A DNA stretch of 64,000 nucleotides from NCBI GenBank assembly GCA_963822905.1, contig CAWGJF010000001.1:1899524-1963523 (forward strand). The letters are read 5' to 3'. The notes under the pieces are model-generated. The model searched no databases and was not told the DNA's origin. It was given only the letters and a program-made list of their open reading frames with translations. Below are positions 52,710 to 62,470 of this stretch, piece by piece; within the stretch, counting starts at the first letter, position 1; each line of letters begins with the position of its first letter. Both the position numbers and the translations under genes were made by a program. The stretch is from CAWGJF01 sp963822905. GTDB lineage: Bacteria > Bacteroidota > Ignavibacteria > Ignavibacteriales > Ignavibacteriaceae.

Positions 52710-53801
52710 TTATAATTTATCTACTATTATTTGAGTTATTTTCTCAGCTGATTTGCCATCCCAAAGTGTTGGAATTTTACCCTTTTTAATCTTTCCTGAT
52801 AGTATCTGAATTGCTGTTTTTTCTGCAATTCTAAAATCTGCTCCCACAAGTTGATTTGTACCTGAATCAACGGTAATAGGCCTTTCAGTAGTTGTTCTTG
52901 TAGTTATACACTGCACACCAAGGTAAGTTGTTTCCTCCTGTATGCCACCACTGTCTGTAATAACCAGGGTGCAATACTGCAAAAGTGTTATAAAATCTAA
53001 ATAACCTATGGGGTCAGTTAGCATAACATTCTTATTAATTTTTTCTGATAGTGAAAAGGATTCAAGATTTTTTCTTGTCCGTGGATGTACGGGGAAAATA
53101 ACCTTGGATGTATTTGAAATTAAATTCAGCATATTTACGATTCCTTCAAGCTGTCCCTTGATATCAACATTACTTGGGCGATGCATTGTTACCAGCACAT
53201 AATTACTTTTTTCTACATTGTAATTATTCAACACTTTCATTGAATCTGTCTTTGATAAAAAATACACAAGACTGTCAATCATAACATTCCCAACCAGGAA
53301 AACTTTTCTATCATCTATACCTTCTTTTTTTAAATTAGTGATACCACTTTGTTCCGTAACAAATAAAAAGTCTGAAATATGATCTGTTAAAATGCGGTTA
53401 ATCTCTTCAGGCATTTCCCTGTCAAAACTTCTTAGCCCGGCTTCTACATGTGCAGTTTTGATATTGAGCTTTGCAGCAGTTAAGCTGCATGCAATTGTTG
53501 AATTAACGTCACCTACAACTATGACCAGATTCGGTTTTTCAGTTAATAGTATTTTTTCGAACTGCATCATAACCTTGGCGGTTTGTTCCGCATGACTACC
53601 ACTTCCTACACCTAAATAAAAATCCGGTTTGGGAAGTTCAAGTTCTTCAAAGAAAATTTTGGACATTTTCTGATCATAATGCTGCCCTGTATGACAGATG
53701 AGATGCTGAATATTGCCTGAATGTTTTTTAAATGCCCGGTGAATTGGAGCAATCTTCATAAAATTTGGTCTTGCACCAACTACTGAAATAATTTTTTTCA
53801 T
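52710..53801 (-). CDS. wecB: UDP-N-acetylglucosamine 2-epimerase (non-hydrolysing)
   Basis: Converts UDP-GlcNAc to UDP-ManNAc for surface glycan synthesis. At 363 residues it is family length. Seen: VGARPNFMKIAPIHRA at 5-20, ICHTGQHYDQKMS near 35-47, HVEAGLRSF near 118-126, and the nucleotide-binding SGGIQEE near 275-281. It closes a polysaccharide locus transcribed from the right. Confidence 0.93.
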   Translation of the reverse strand: MKKIISVVGARPNFMKIAPIHRAFKKHSGNIQHLICHTGQHYDQKMSKIFFEELELPKPDFYLGVGSGSHAEQTAKVMMQFEKILLTEKPNLVIVVGDVNSTIACSLTAAKLNIKTAHVEAGLRSFDREMPEEINRILTDHISDFLFVTEQSGITNLKKEGIDDRKVFLVGNVMIDSLVYFLSKTDSMKVLNNYNVEKSNYVLVTMHRPSNVDIKGQLEGIVNMLNLISNTSKVIFPVHPRTRKNLESFSLSEKINKNVMLTDPIGYLDFITLLQYCTLVITDSGGIQEETTYLGVQCITTRTTTERPITVDSGTNQLVGADFRIAEKTAIQILSGKIKKGKIPTLWDGKSAEKITQIIVDKL

Positions 53802-53861
53802 AAATTAATCGTTTAATTTTCTGATAAAAATAAGCAGATGATAGAAGAAATATGGTTACTG

Positions 53862-53910
53862 TATAAAAAAAAATAATGTGATCAATCATTTTAATGACTG
53901 ATCACATTAT
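53862..53910 (-). terminator. Rho-independent terminator after ompA-like gene
   Basis: On the minus strand ATAATGTGATCA (complement of 53899-53910) pairs perfectly with TGATCACATTAT (complement of 53873-53884), with an inner four-base pair, followed by nine T residues. It separates the OmpA-like gene from wecB. Confidence 0.9.
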
Positions 53911-53942
53911 CAAAACTACTGTCTTAGCTAAAAGAATTAAAG

Positions 53943-55652
53943 CTACTTGATTATGCTCATAATTCTTGCCCTGTTAGTTTGAGCATCATAAAGCGTTTGG
54001 TAATAGCCTACCCTTACACGGTACCAGGTGCCATCCAGGCTAGGCAGATTAGCTTCTACTACAAATGCTTTTTCACCAACATTAACTAAGCTCCGGGCCA
54101 GCTTTTCAGCCTGTGGTCTTGTTCTGAAAGATGCCACCTGGAATACATAAGTATTTCCATCGGTAAATATCATATTTCCAACGTGCTTTTCATTAGAATC
54201 ATCATATCCCATCGAACCGGTAACCGGCTTTCTTAGCTGCTCTTCAGGTTTTACAAAATGATCACCTTCAATAAAATCAATGGTTACACGTCGATTCATT
54301 GCACGACCACTTACTGTTGAATTTTCAGCAACAGGACGATCAGGTCCATAACCCACAATTTCCAGTCTTGAACGACTTATTCGGTTTTGAACAAGAAAAT
54401 CAGCAACAGAATTTGCCCTTGCATAGGAAAGCTTTTTGTTCAATTCATAAGAACCGGTATTATCAGTATGACCGGCAATTACCCATCTTGAGCCTGGATG
54501 TTTTTTCATCTCTGAAATAACTTCATCCAACCCGGACATTGCACCCGGAAGCAGTTGAGATTTACCTACTTCAAATAATACATTTCCTGAAACAGTTAAT
54601 GATGTTTTCTCAGGAATTTCTTTTTTATTTACTTCCGGTACACATCCGACTGAATTAACTTCACTGCCAACCGGGGTTCCCGGGCATTTATCCTTATAAT
54701 CAGGAACACCATCCTCGTCTTCGTCAAACGGACAACCACGTTTATCAACTGCAATACCCGAGGGCGTATCTTTACAGAGATCCAAATAATCAGGAACTCC
54801 ATCTTCATCCGTATCAATAGGACAGCCGTTTGCATCTACCGGCATTCCACTGGCAGTATTGGGACATTTATCCAGGTAGTCGGGTACTCTATCGCCGTCA
54901 GCATCAGTTGGACAGCCGAATTCATCAACTGCTATACCTTCCGGTGTATTAGGGCAGCGGTCTTCTTCGTCCCTAACTCCATCATGATCTGAATCTTTAA
55001 CTCCGCCGAAGTAAACTGTTAAACCTCCAAATCCCGTAAAGAAAATATCCTTTTCCGATCCTGCAAGAACATCATCAAGGTTATCATCAGGAAAATAATT
55101 TACATTAGCGCCTATATTCAGACTAACATTTTTTGAGACTAAAAACCTGAATCCAACTTCACCGATTGCATTCCAGTCATTTCTTGAGTAGGCGTTTTGT
55201 GAATTTCTGAGCAGCCTGTTCCCGTTATTATCTTTAGGATCAAAATTGAGATATGCACCTCCTATAAATGCATACGGACTAACTGACTCTGAAACCTTCA
55301 GCATATATTCAACTCCGGCTCCTGCCTGGATCATTGTAGTTTTAAACTCATTCAGATCTGTCCTGTCTGCACCTGAAGGTCCTGATCCTGTCAGGTATCC
55401 ATAACTGCCGAAAGCACGGATTCCCCAGATGCCGGACTGCATAGTAGGAAAGAAATATTCAAACATTGTTCTTCCAAAAACATTTGTCTTTTCTTTGTGA
55501 AAATCAGCAAACGTATATGTTATGCCTCCTTCAAGAGACCACCCGATTCTGCCTGAAAGCGGATGAATTTTAGTTATATTTTTATCCTGGGCAACAATTG
55601 TAGTTGTAAATATTATAACTACCAGGATTGCCAAAAAAGTAAATCTTTGCAT
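53943..55652 (-). CDS. OmpA-family protein with TSP3 repeats and SPOR domain
   Basis: A 569-residue outer-membrane protein: signal peptide (about 1-21), N-terminal beta-barrel (about 30-215), four thrombospondin type-3 calcium repeats with D-x-D-x-D-G motifs (about 218-335), a periplasmic OmpA/MotB domain with VIAGHTDNTGSYELNKKLS near 392-410, and a C-terminal SPOR domain (YVFQVASFRTRPQAEKLA near 501-518) that binds denuded peptidoglycan. The combination of OmpA and SPOR is unusual but domain borders are clear. Upstream is the Wzi-like gene. Confidence 0.9.
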   Translation of the reverse strand: MQRFTFLAILVVIIFTTTIVAQDKNITKIHPLSGRIGWSLEGGITYTFADFHKEKTNVFGRTMFEYFFPTMQSGIWGIRAFGSYGYLTGSGPSGADRTDLNEFKTTMIQAGAGVEYMLKVSESVSPYAFIGGAYLNFDPKDNNGNRLLRNSQNAYSRNDWNAIGEVGFRFLVSKNVSLNIGANVNYFPDDNLDDVLAGSEKDIFFTGFGGLTVYFGGVKDSDHDGVRDEEDRCPNTPEGIAVDEFGCPTDADGDRVPDYLDKCPNTASGMPVDANGCPIDTDEDGVPDYLDLCKDTPSGIAVDKRGCPFDEDEDGVPDYKDKCPGTPVGSEVNSVGCVPEVNKKEIPEKTSLTVSGNVLFEVGKSQLLPGAMSGLDEVISEMKKHPGSRWVIAGHTDNTGSYELNKKLSYARANSVADFLVQNRISRSRLEIVGYGPDRPVAENSTVSGRAMNRRVTIDFIEGDHFVKPEEQLRKPVTGSMGYDDSNEKHVGNMIFTDGNTYVFQVASFRTRPQAEKLARSLVNVGEKAFVVEANLPSLDGTWYRVRVGYYQTLYDAQTNRARIMSIIK

Positions 55653-55785
55653 TATTACGCCTTTATATTATCAGATATAATTTCTTTAATTAAATGGGAT
55701 TAACCTTAACAATTTAAATAACTATTCAAATTTAAATATATTCTTTGATTTTGATGCAATAAATCTTTTATTTCTTTTGATTTAT

Positions 55786-57447
55786 TTATAACCCGTAATA
55801 AACCGAAATACCAAAATTATTTTGTTTACCCAATTTGAATACGGGGGTTCTGCCTTCCTCGGAATCACTTATACTACTGTAAGAATAGTTGATTTCTCCA
55901 GTCAATTCGTGCATTGGCTTATATATTATCGAAAATTTTACATTTTTATCAAGTCTTCTGGCTCCATATAAAAAATCAGGATAGGGAACCTGGTATTGTT
56001 GTATAGGCAGTTCTGTTTGCCCTTTCCTGAAATACCACCCGGATACCTTCATACTAACTGCTCTGAAAATTTTCTGCATATATTTTATTGAAATAATGTC
56101 TCCATTACTCCCGATCCAGTGACCGAGCTGGTAATTATCATTCCTGTAAAGATGAGCATCATTAGAATTCATATAAACGAATGGATTCAATCTTGAGTAC
56201 TCTATGTTAAGAATAGAACCACTAATTACCGGGTCACTGAAAGTCCATCCAAGTGTAAACCCGATTGCTGAAACTTTATTTTTATCACTGAATGATTCAA
56301 GTGAAAGCTCATCAATAAAAACAGTTGTATAAAACTTCGATCTTATTTTTGTAATCCTGTATGAAGCATCTGCAAATAACTGGGCATTGGCTCCGCTGTT
56401 AGACCCTGTTGAAGAAAGGTAATGATCAGCAAGACGGAAAAACATAACCGGTATTAAATAGATTGGCTGAAGATCTCCGCTGTAAACAACCGATTCACCC
56501 AGCGAGATTGACAAATCATCATTTGGATAAAATGACAGCAAATGTGAAGCAATAAATTTCGGTACCGGGGAAATACTTTCTCTTCCTTCAACAAGCGTTT
56601 GCCTTATTGAAGAAGAATCCGGTATGTTCGATTTTAGCCAGCCGTGTACGTATATAAATTTTACCCAGTTGACTGGTTGAAAGTCAAACCTGATAAAAGG
56701 AAAAGATGGTGCTTTTGATGAGAGAATCAGTTGTCCTTCCTGTCCGCTCCCGATATTAAAAAAATCTTTTCCGGCTGTTAATGCACCGGAACTCCAGGTG
56801 TAACTTATTCCTCCCCGGAGATAAGAATACTGGAGATTCTCATTTGATTGCTTCGAAATATTAACACCGGTTACGGGTATATTATTTTTCCCGAAATCTA
56901 TATTCTTTCCGGATTCATCGTTATCCCTGAAATTAAGATCAAAACCCCAGTGCTTACCAAAATATCCAAACATCTTTATCCCGTTCCACCTGTGTGTAAC
57001 TTTTTCACCATCAACGGAATTAAAAGTATAGCCGAATATAGGATCAGCAAACAGAGAGAACAGCTTATCATTATAACTGAAAAACCTGAACCTGTTTGCA
57101 ATTCCTTTTTCAAAATACTCAAGCCTTGGTTTTTCCTGGATTTCATTTTTTAATAATCTTATCTCATCAAAATATTCAGCCTTAAAAAATTCCAGGTCTT
57201 CATTATCTATCGAGCCCAGCGTTTGCTTTTTAGATTCAATAATATCCAGGAGCCTTGCAATTTCCATTCTTGATACAGGTTTTATTTCCGAATGGAATTC
57301 AATCACGCCGTTTGCATTCATCCTTTCCAGGTAATCATAAATCTCCGTATGAACAGGTTCAAATACTGTTTGCGGGTATGCTACTGAACATATTATTAGA
57401 ATGAGCAGGATAAGTTTCCCGGGTATTCTGTTTCCTTTGTAAATCAT
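55786..57447 (-). CDS. Capsule assembly Wzi-like barrel protein
   Basis: A 553-residue exported protein: signal peptide (about 8-25), a helical N-terminal domain with YLERMNANGVIEFHSEIKPVSRMEIA split over residues 37-62, and then many aromatic strands. This layout matches Wzi-type barrels that anchor capsule to the cell surface. It starts 3 nt after the WecA-like gene and fits the locus theme. Confidence 0.8.
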   Translation of the reverse strand: MIYKGNRIPGKLILLILIICSVAYPQTVFEPVHTEIYDYLERMNANGVIEFHSEIKPVSRMEIARLLDIIESKKQTLGSIDNEDLEFFKAEYFDEIRLLKNEIQEKPRLEYFEKGIANRFRFFSYNDKLFSLFADPIFGYTFNSVDGEKVTHRWNGIKMFGYFGKHWGFDLNFRDNDESGKNIDFGKNNIPVTGVNISKQSNENLQYSYLRGGISYTWSSGALTAGKDFFNIGSGQEGQLILSSKAPSFPFIRFDFQPVNWVKFIYVHGWLKSNIPDSSSIRQTLVEGRESISPVPKFIASHLLSFYPNDDLSISLGESVVYSGDLQPIYLIPVMFFRLADHYLSSTGSNSGANAQLFADASYRITKIRSKFYTTVFIDELSLESFSDKNKVSAIGFTLGWTFSDPVISGSILNIEYSRLNPFVYMNSNDAHLYRNDNYQLGHWIGSNGDIISIKYMQKIFRAVSMKVSGWYFRKGQTELPIQQYQVPYPDFLYGARRLDKNVKFSIIYKPMHELTGEINYSYSSISDSEEGRTPVFKLGKQNNFGISVYYGL

Positions 57448-57450
57448 ATT

Positions 57451-59115
57451 TTATAAAAAGAGGATAATTGATTGTGCAACCAGGGTAAAGATAAACGAGG
57501 ATGCATAAAGCGTAAGATGAAAACGTGGTTTAATCCGTATTATTATTTTATAGAAGAGGTAAACTAGAAAGCTCCTGAATAATGTATCACTCACCAGCAT
57601 TGTATCTTTGAAAGGAAGCATGTTGGACGAAATAAAAGCAAGAGTTATAAAAGCAAGAATAATCAGGTCTATCCCTGTAAGGAAAGCTTCATCTTTTCCC
57701 CTAATCCTGTCCCTGAAATAAAGAAAAAATGCAATAACCACAAGCAGAATTGAAATGATGAGCAGGTGAATATTGACGTCACCAAAAACAGGGATAAAAA
57801 ACAAATCTTTATACAGAAGCGGGTTCTTACTGACAATTGAAAAAAATATAATGATATTGAAAAGGACTATTATGTCTGTAACAAAATGGTTCATCCTGTA
57901 ATTTATAAAAGTATAAATAACCAGCAGGATTATTATCAATACAGATATAAGTATAAAATCCGGGTTAATTAAAGAATCAAACGGCATAAGCATTAACAAT
58001 GACAGTAACAGTAATATGGAAATAAAAGGAAGAATAATTTTCTTATAAAAATTAATAAACACCTCGGGCAGCTTTTTAACAGACTGACCATAGAGTATAA
58101 CATTTTGCTTTTTGATCAACTTATCGAGTAGCTGTCTTGCAAACAAAAGAGGGATGAGCAGTGCAATAAAAATTATAAAGCCTGCAGGTTTAGAGTAATA
58201 AGAATAGTACACTCCCGTAAGAGCAAACAACAATGAATAAACCGAAATAATAAAAACAATAGTCTTGTGCTTTATGCTTTTGCTGTACAGGATATGGTGT
58301 ATATGAGATCTGTCAGCAAGGAAAGGGTGTCTTTTTTTAAGCACCCTGGAAAACATCACTTTAATTGTGTCCACAATAGGTATAGCAAGAACAATTATAG
58401 GGAAAGAAAGAGAAAGTGAATGTTCAGCAGGGGAGATAGACGAAAATAATACAGCGGTTATAGTAAACAACCCGAGTGTAAGCGAACCGGTATCTCCAAG
58501 AAATATTCTTGCGGGGAAAGCATTGAATTTAAGGAAACCAATAAGTGAGCCTGCAAGTGCTGAACAAAGAATAAGTACAAAAGAATTTGCCGGGTTTAAT
58601 CCAATTAAAAACGAAACTGCAAGAGCGTCAAGTGCAATACTGCTTGCAAGACCATCGAGTCCATCCATAAGGTTAAAAGCATTTATTGTTCCAATGATAA
58701 AGAGACAGAGGATAACTATTCCCGGAATTAAGGGAAGTTCGAATCCGAATAATTGTATCGATGTAAAATTAGGATAAAGAAAAACTATAAGCAGAATAGC
58801 CGATACTAACTGTGCAAGCATTTTAACAGACCATGAAACACCAAGAACATCATCGAGGATTCCTATGAACAGCAGTATGAAAGACGCATAAACAAAATAT
58901 TTTATTGCATCGTGGTTATGGAAGAAGGATAAAAGGAGTATGATTACAACAGAATAAATAACCAGTCCGCCCATTCGCGGGATAGGTGTAGTATGAATTT
59001 TTCGTTCCTCATCAGGTTGATCCACTATATTGGATCTTTTCAGATAGTTAATAAGATAAGGAGTGAAAAATATTGTAAACAGCAGTGAGGAGAATGCGAT
59101 TACTAAGTATAACAT
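57451..59115 (-). CDS. WecA/MraY-family sugar-phosphate transferase with long C-terminal membrane extension
   Basis: A 554-residue integral membrane protein. The N-terminal 310 residues match WecA/TagO: PIPRMGGLVIYSV near 45-57, DDVLGVSWSVKMLAQL near 88-103, and NAFNLMDGLDGLAS near 145-158. Family proteins are usually about 320-370 residues; here about 200 more residues with six or more membrane helices follow after residue 330. It probably starts lipid-linked glycan assembly with UDP-HexNAc. The extension function is unknown. Confidence 0.85.
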   Translation of the reverse strand: MLYLVIAFSSLLFTIFFTPYLINYLKRSNIVDQPDEERKIHTTPIPRMGGLVIYSVVIILLLSFFHNHDAIKYFVYASFILLFIGILDDVLGVSWSVKMLAQLVSAILLIVFLYPNFTSIQLFGFELPLIPGIVILCLFIIGTINAFNLMDGLDGLASSIALDALAVSFLIGLNPANSFVLILCSALAGSLIGFLKFNAFPARIFLGDTGSLTLGLFTITAVLFSSISPAEHSLSLSFPIIVLAIPIVDTIKVMFSRVLKKRHPFLADRSHIHHILYSKSIKHKTIVFIISVYSLLFALTGVYYSYYSKPAGFIIFIALLIPLLFARQLLDKLIKKQNVILYGQSVKKLPEVFINFYKKIILPFISILLLLSLLMLMPFDSLINPDFILISVLIIILLVIYTFINYRMNHFVTDIIVLFNIIIFFSIVSKNPLLYKDLFFIPVFGDVNIHLLIISILLVVIAFFLYFRDRIRGKDEAFLTGIDLIILAFITLAFISSNMLPFKDTMLVSDTLFRSFLVYLFYKIIIRIKPRFHLTLYASSFIFTLVAQSIILFL

Positions 59116-59422
59116 TAACCGTAACCATCCTTTTAATTAAATCCTGCGAAATTTAACAAAAATTATAATAATTTGCATCATTTTTGGTGCCAGTTCTTGT
59201 ACACAGGATAGACATTGAAATTCAATACTTAATTGAAATATCAGCAAAATTACACTGATAAGTAAAATAGGATAAAGTGAAAGGTAAGAGGTGAGAAGTG
59301 AAGAGTATAAAGTTCAAAGTTATTGAGTTTAACCTTGAACCTGGCACTCACTAACTATCAAACTATTTATAAACACTCAGTTCTTTACCCTACACCCCTG
59401 GTTAGTATCTGCATACTGATCT
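59116..59422. other. Gene-free low-complexity stretch
   Basis: About 307 bases without a gene between the GT4 gene and the WecA-like gene. It holds short GTGA/AAGTGAAGAG-type repeats near 59280-59310 and imperfect inverted copies near 59390-59440, similar in style to the repeat region at 62340-62470. No terminator is clear. Confidence 0.5.
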
Positions 59423-60664
59423 CTACTCACTGATCACCGATAAAATCACCTTCAGGTAAACCTGTGCTAATCTATCACGGTTAAAATTCTCTTTAACAAA
59501 CTTGTACCCGTTTCGTCCCATTTCAGATGAACCTACGGGGTCTGATTTTAGCTGGTTTATTTTACTAACAAGATCATCAACATTTTCCGGTTCAAAAAAT
59601 ACACCGCATTTTGCATCTTCAATTATTTTGCGCGATTCACCATCCACTCCAAACAATATTGGTTTCTCCATAATCATTCCCTCAAACATCTTGGAAGGAA
59701 TAACCGTTTTGAACAAATCATTTCTTTTACAATGAACACTGAACAGGTTAAGCGAATGAATTATTGCAGGTATTTCATTTTTTGGTCGCTGCGAAAAGAT
59801 CCTGATATTTCTTATACTTTTCTCATAAATTAATTTTTGCAGCTTTTCTTTTTCGGAACCCGAACCAATAACAATAAATTTCACATCAGTCCCGTTAAGT
59901 CTTTCGGCTGCATCAACAAGCGTTATAATCGATTGCGCCAAACCTATAGTGCCGATGTAGCCTACTTTATAACCGTCTTCAAGAAAATTACTGATTTCTT
60001 TATTTGTAATTTCAGAATAGTTGGTAAACATATCCAGCGAGATACCGTTAAAAATTGTTTCCAGTTTTGAAGGAGCTATATTTCTTTTAATCAATGTTTC
60101 CCTGAATGAACGGGTGACAGTTACAATTTTAGTAGCTGATTCATATAATTTTTGAGCCCGGTGTTCAAGGAAGCCGATAATATCTTTGTTCTTAATAACC
60201 CCGACAGCTATTAAAGTTTCAGGCCATAAATTCCTGATTTCAAGTACGAATGGTTTTCTCCTGAGCTTTGATATATATTTTCCTGCAAGTCCGCAAAAGA
60301 AATTTGGTGTTGTGGCAAGTACCACATCAAACTCAATCCTGGAAAGTACAACATATAAAACAGCGGCAAACATAAACCAGATTTTATTTATAGCACGGAT
60401 GAAAGGAGAATCTTTAAGAGGCGGGAAAGTAAGAACTCTAACAACATTTATCCCGTCAATTTTCTCTTTCTTTGTTTGCCTGTTTTTATACCCCGGGAAT
60501 ATTTTTCCGAAAGGATGATTAGGAAAGTTTGTTACAACGGTAACATTGTGTTCCTTTGCCCAATACCTGCAGTGTTCGTAAGTCCTGTTTGAAGCCGAGC
60601 CTGTTTCCGGCGGGAAGTAATGAGAAATAAATAAAATATTCTTCCGGGTTGTTTGTTCCATCAA
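59423..60664 (-). CDS. GT4 family glycosyltransferase (WbuB-like)
   Basis: A 413-residue GT-B glycosyltransferase. N-terminal SHYFPPETGSASNRTYEH near residues 14-31 fits the WbuB type (often adds an L-FucNAc or similar residue), and the donor site includes EGMIMEKPILFGVDGES near 330-346. A hydrophobic segment near 92-104 suggests membrane association. It overlaps the heparinase-like gene by 4 nt (ATGA). Sugar not known. Confidence 0.88.
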   Translation of the reverse strand: MMEQTTRKNILFISHYFPPETGSASNRTYEHCRYWAKEHNVTVVTNFPNHPFGKIFPGYKNRQTKKEKIDGINVVRVLTFPPLKDSPFIRAINKIWFMFAAVLYVVLSRIEFDVVLATTPNFFCGLAGKYISKLRRKPFVLEIRNLWPETLIAVGVIKNKDIIGFLEHRAQKLYESATKIVTVTRSFRETLIKRNIAPSKLETIFNGISLDMFTNYSEITNKEISNFLEDGYKVGYIGTIGLAQSIITLVDAAERLNGTDVKFIVIGSGSEKEKLQKLIYEKSIRNIRIFSQRPKNEIPAIIHSLNLFSVHCKRNDLFKTVIPSKMFEGMIMEKPILFGVDGESRKIIEDAKCGVFFEPENVDDLVSKINQLKSDPVGSSEMGRNGYKFVKENFNRDRLAQVYLKVILSVISE

Positions 60665-62298
60665 TAATCAAACCTGTAACTGATTTTGCCGGGAACCTGG
60701 TCTTGTGATATGACAATAACTTTATTCCTGATGCTAACCCCGAACTTAGGATAATAATTGGTATCGTGTATTTCCGGTTTACCTTCAATGATGCTAAGCT
60801 TAACTTCAGAAGGTCCGGAGTTCAATAAATAATTATTCTCCTGCTTTACTGCAATCACATCAGGGTGCAGGTGAATAAAAGATTTTATCTTATGTTCTCC
60901 CGTACCGGTAACTTCATCAGTAATCTCAACAAAATTTTTCGAAGCCTTTATTGTCCTGTTGAAAATAAGATCATCACTAATCAATTTACTGTACCCGTCA
61001 AAGATACCGTTGAATATAAACTCATTGTTGCGTTCATTAATTTTAACATCCGAAGGATTAAAGATTTTTCCATACTTGAAAGCACCCCACGCTTCAACCT
61101 GTTCAAGGTTATCAATTGTTAACGTGTTATGCGCAAGTGATTTCCTTATAAAGTTTCTTATATCTCCCGGTTCATAAGACCCTGTCCCTGAATCGACAAC
61201 AAACCTCATTTCTTCTATTGACAACACATAATTAAATACCCCGGGATGACAATGTGCAGAAATGTGCAGCGGGCGTATCCCGCCATAGTCAACTGCAAGA
61301 TACAATTTTTCAGACCTGAAAACGGCATACCCGGTGCTATCAAAATTAGTCAATGTTATTTTTTCTTCCCCGGGTTTATCTACATTTGCCGGTATATTCA
61401 GGTCATCGGCATAAAATATTAAGTCGGTTGTAGTTGGAGCATAATCAAGTGACGAATCATGAAATAAAGCAATTTCCCCGTCAGGCTGTGTGAGGCTTCC
61501 TATGAATGAAAACATTTTAGCAACCCTGTCAGTAAAAAGTTTTTCATTTTCTTCATCTATAATATTTATAATATCAAGCAGTGCATAAAGAACGATTGCA
61601 TTATATGAAACAGAGGGTTCAAAAAAACCTCCGTCATCATTTATTACAAGGGGCAGGTGTTTTTCAAAAATCTTAATTCCTTTATGCAGCCATTTTGCTG
61701 ATTCACCTTCTCCCTTTAAATAAATTCCTGCAAATATAAGCGCCTGTGCATTCTGAAGATATTCATGGTTCGGATGATAAAACTGGAGGTTACGGAATAA
61801 ATATGCAGCCTGTTTGTAAATACCCTGGTTCACTTCTTCTATCTGGAGATCAGCTTTAATCCAGTTTATTATTCTTAGTGAAGTAGGGAAGGGGTGCCAG
61901 CCTTTCGTTTTGCCCACAGGATTTTTATTTATCCAGTCAAGACAAATCTCACGCTGCTCGGTTCTGTCCAGCAGGTGAAGATAATTAAAATAATGAAGGT
62001 TAAGTATCCAGAGAAAAGGAGCGTCCGGTTCCCAGTTTATTGCCTTACCCATTTTTATTTCCTGGTTCAGGAATGTAAAATTATTATTCCGGGTTTCTTC
62101 GTGTGTATTCCATGGATCGTGATACAGCCATTCGGTTTTTGATTTTAATTCCGTTTTTAATTTTGCAGGCGGAGATGGAATAGAATAAAGATGCAGTTTA
62201 CTGATTATTAATGCATAAATCCTTCCGAAAATCTGCACCGGTTCCAGGTATTTAAAGGTATTAAAGTATAAAATCAGTTTTGCAAACATTTTTTCCAA
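60661..62298 (-). CDS. Heparinase II/III-like protein
   Basis: A 545-residue protein with the Hep_II_III organisation: an alpha-helical N-terminal toroid (about 60-310; WILNLHYFNYLHLLD, HPFPTSLRIINWIKADL, HPNHEYLQNAQALI) and a C-terminal beta-sandwich (about 320-545; HISAHCHPGVFNYVLS, RFVVDSGTGSYEPGD). In surface-glycan loci such proteins act as lyases or epimerase-like enzymes on uronic-acid glycans. No signal peptide, so cytoplasmic or inner-face action is possible. First gene of the coherent minus-strand block after the inserted element. Confidence 0.87.
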   Translation of the reverse strand: MEKMFAKLILYFNTFKYLEPVQIFGRIYALIISKLHLYSIPSPPAKLKTELKSKTEWLYHDPWNTHEETRNNNFTFLNQEIKMGKAINWEPDAPFLWILNLHYFNYLHLLDRTEQREICLDWINKNPVGKTKGWHPFPTSLRIINWIKADLQIEEVNQGIYKQAAYLFRNLQFYHPNHEYLQNAQALIFAGIYLKGEGESAKWLHKGIKIFEKHLPLVINDDGGFFEPSVSYNAIVLYALLDIINIIDEENEKLFTDRVAKMFSFIGSLTQPDGEIALFHDSSLDYAPTTTDLIFYADDLNIPANVDKPGEEKITLTNFDSTGYAVFRSEKLYLAVDYGGIRPLHISAHCHPGVFNYVLSIEEMRFVVDSGTGSYEPGDIRNFIRKSLAHNTLTIDNLEQVEAWGAFKYGKIFNPSDVKINERNNEFIFNGIFDGYSKLISDDLIFNRTIKASKNFVEITDEVTGTGEHKIKSFIHLHPDVIAVKQENNYLLNSGPSEVKLSIIEGKPEIHDTNYYPKFGVSIRNKVIVISQDQVPGKISYRFDY

Positions 62299-62339
62299 AT
62301 AAATTAAAATTAGCCCGGTTAATTATAAAGAATTTGTTG

Positions 62340-62470
62340 GAAAGTTGCGTATTTCTGTTTTAGTGACTGGTGATTAGTTATTTGTGATTAGTGTAATTTG
62401 TGATTAGTGATTAGTTATTTGTGATTTGTGATTAGTGAAGAGTGATTAGTAATTAGTGAAGAGTGATAAG
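62340..62470. repeat. Degenerate GTGATTAGT-type tandem repeats
   Basis: About 130 bases consist of drifting copies of GTGATTAGT, TTATTTGTG and GTGAAGAGT. Perfect 24-bp arms at 62435-62458 are part of this region. Similar motifs occur at 63291-63316 inside the GT2 gene and, more weakly, near 59280-59440. Not coding. Confidence 0.7.
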
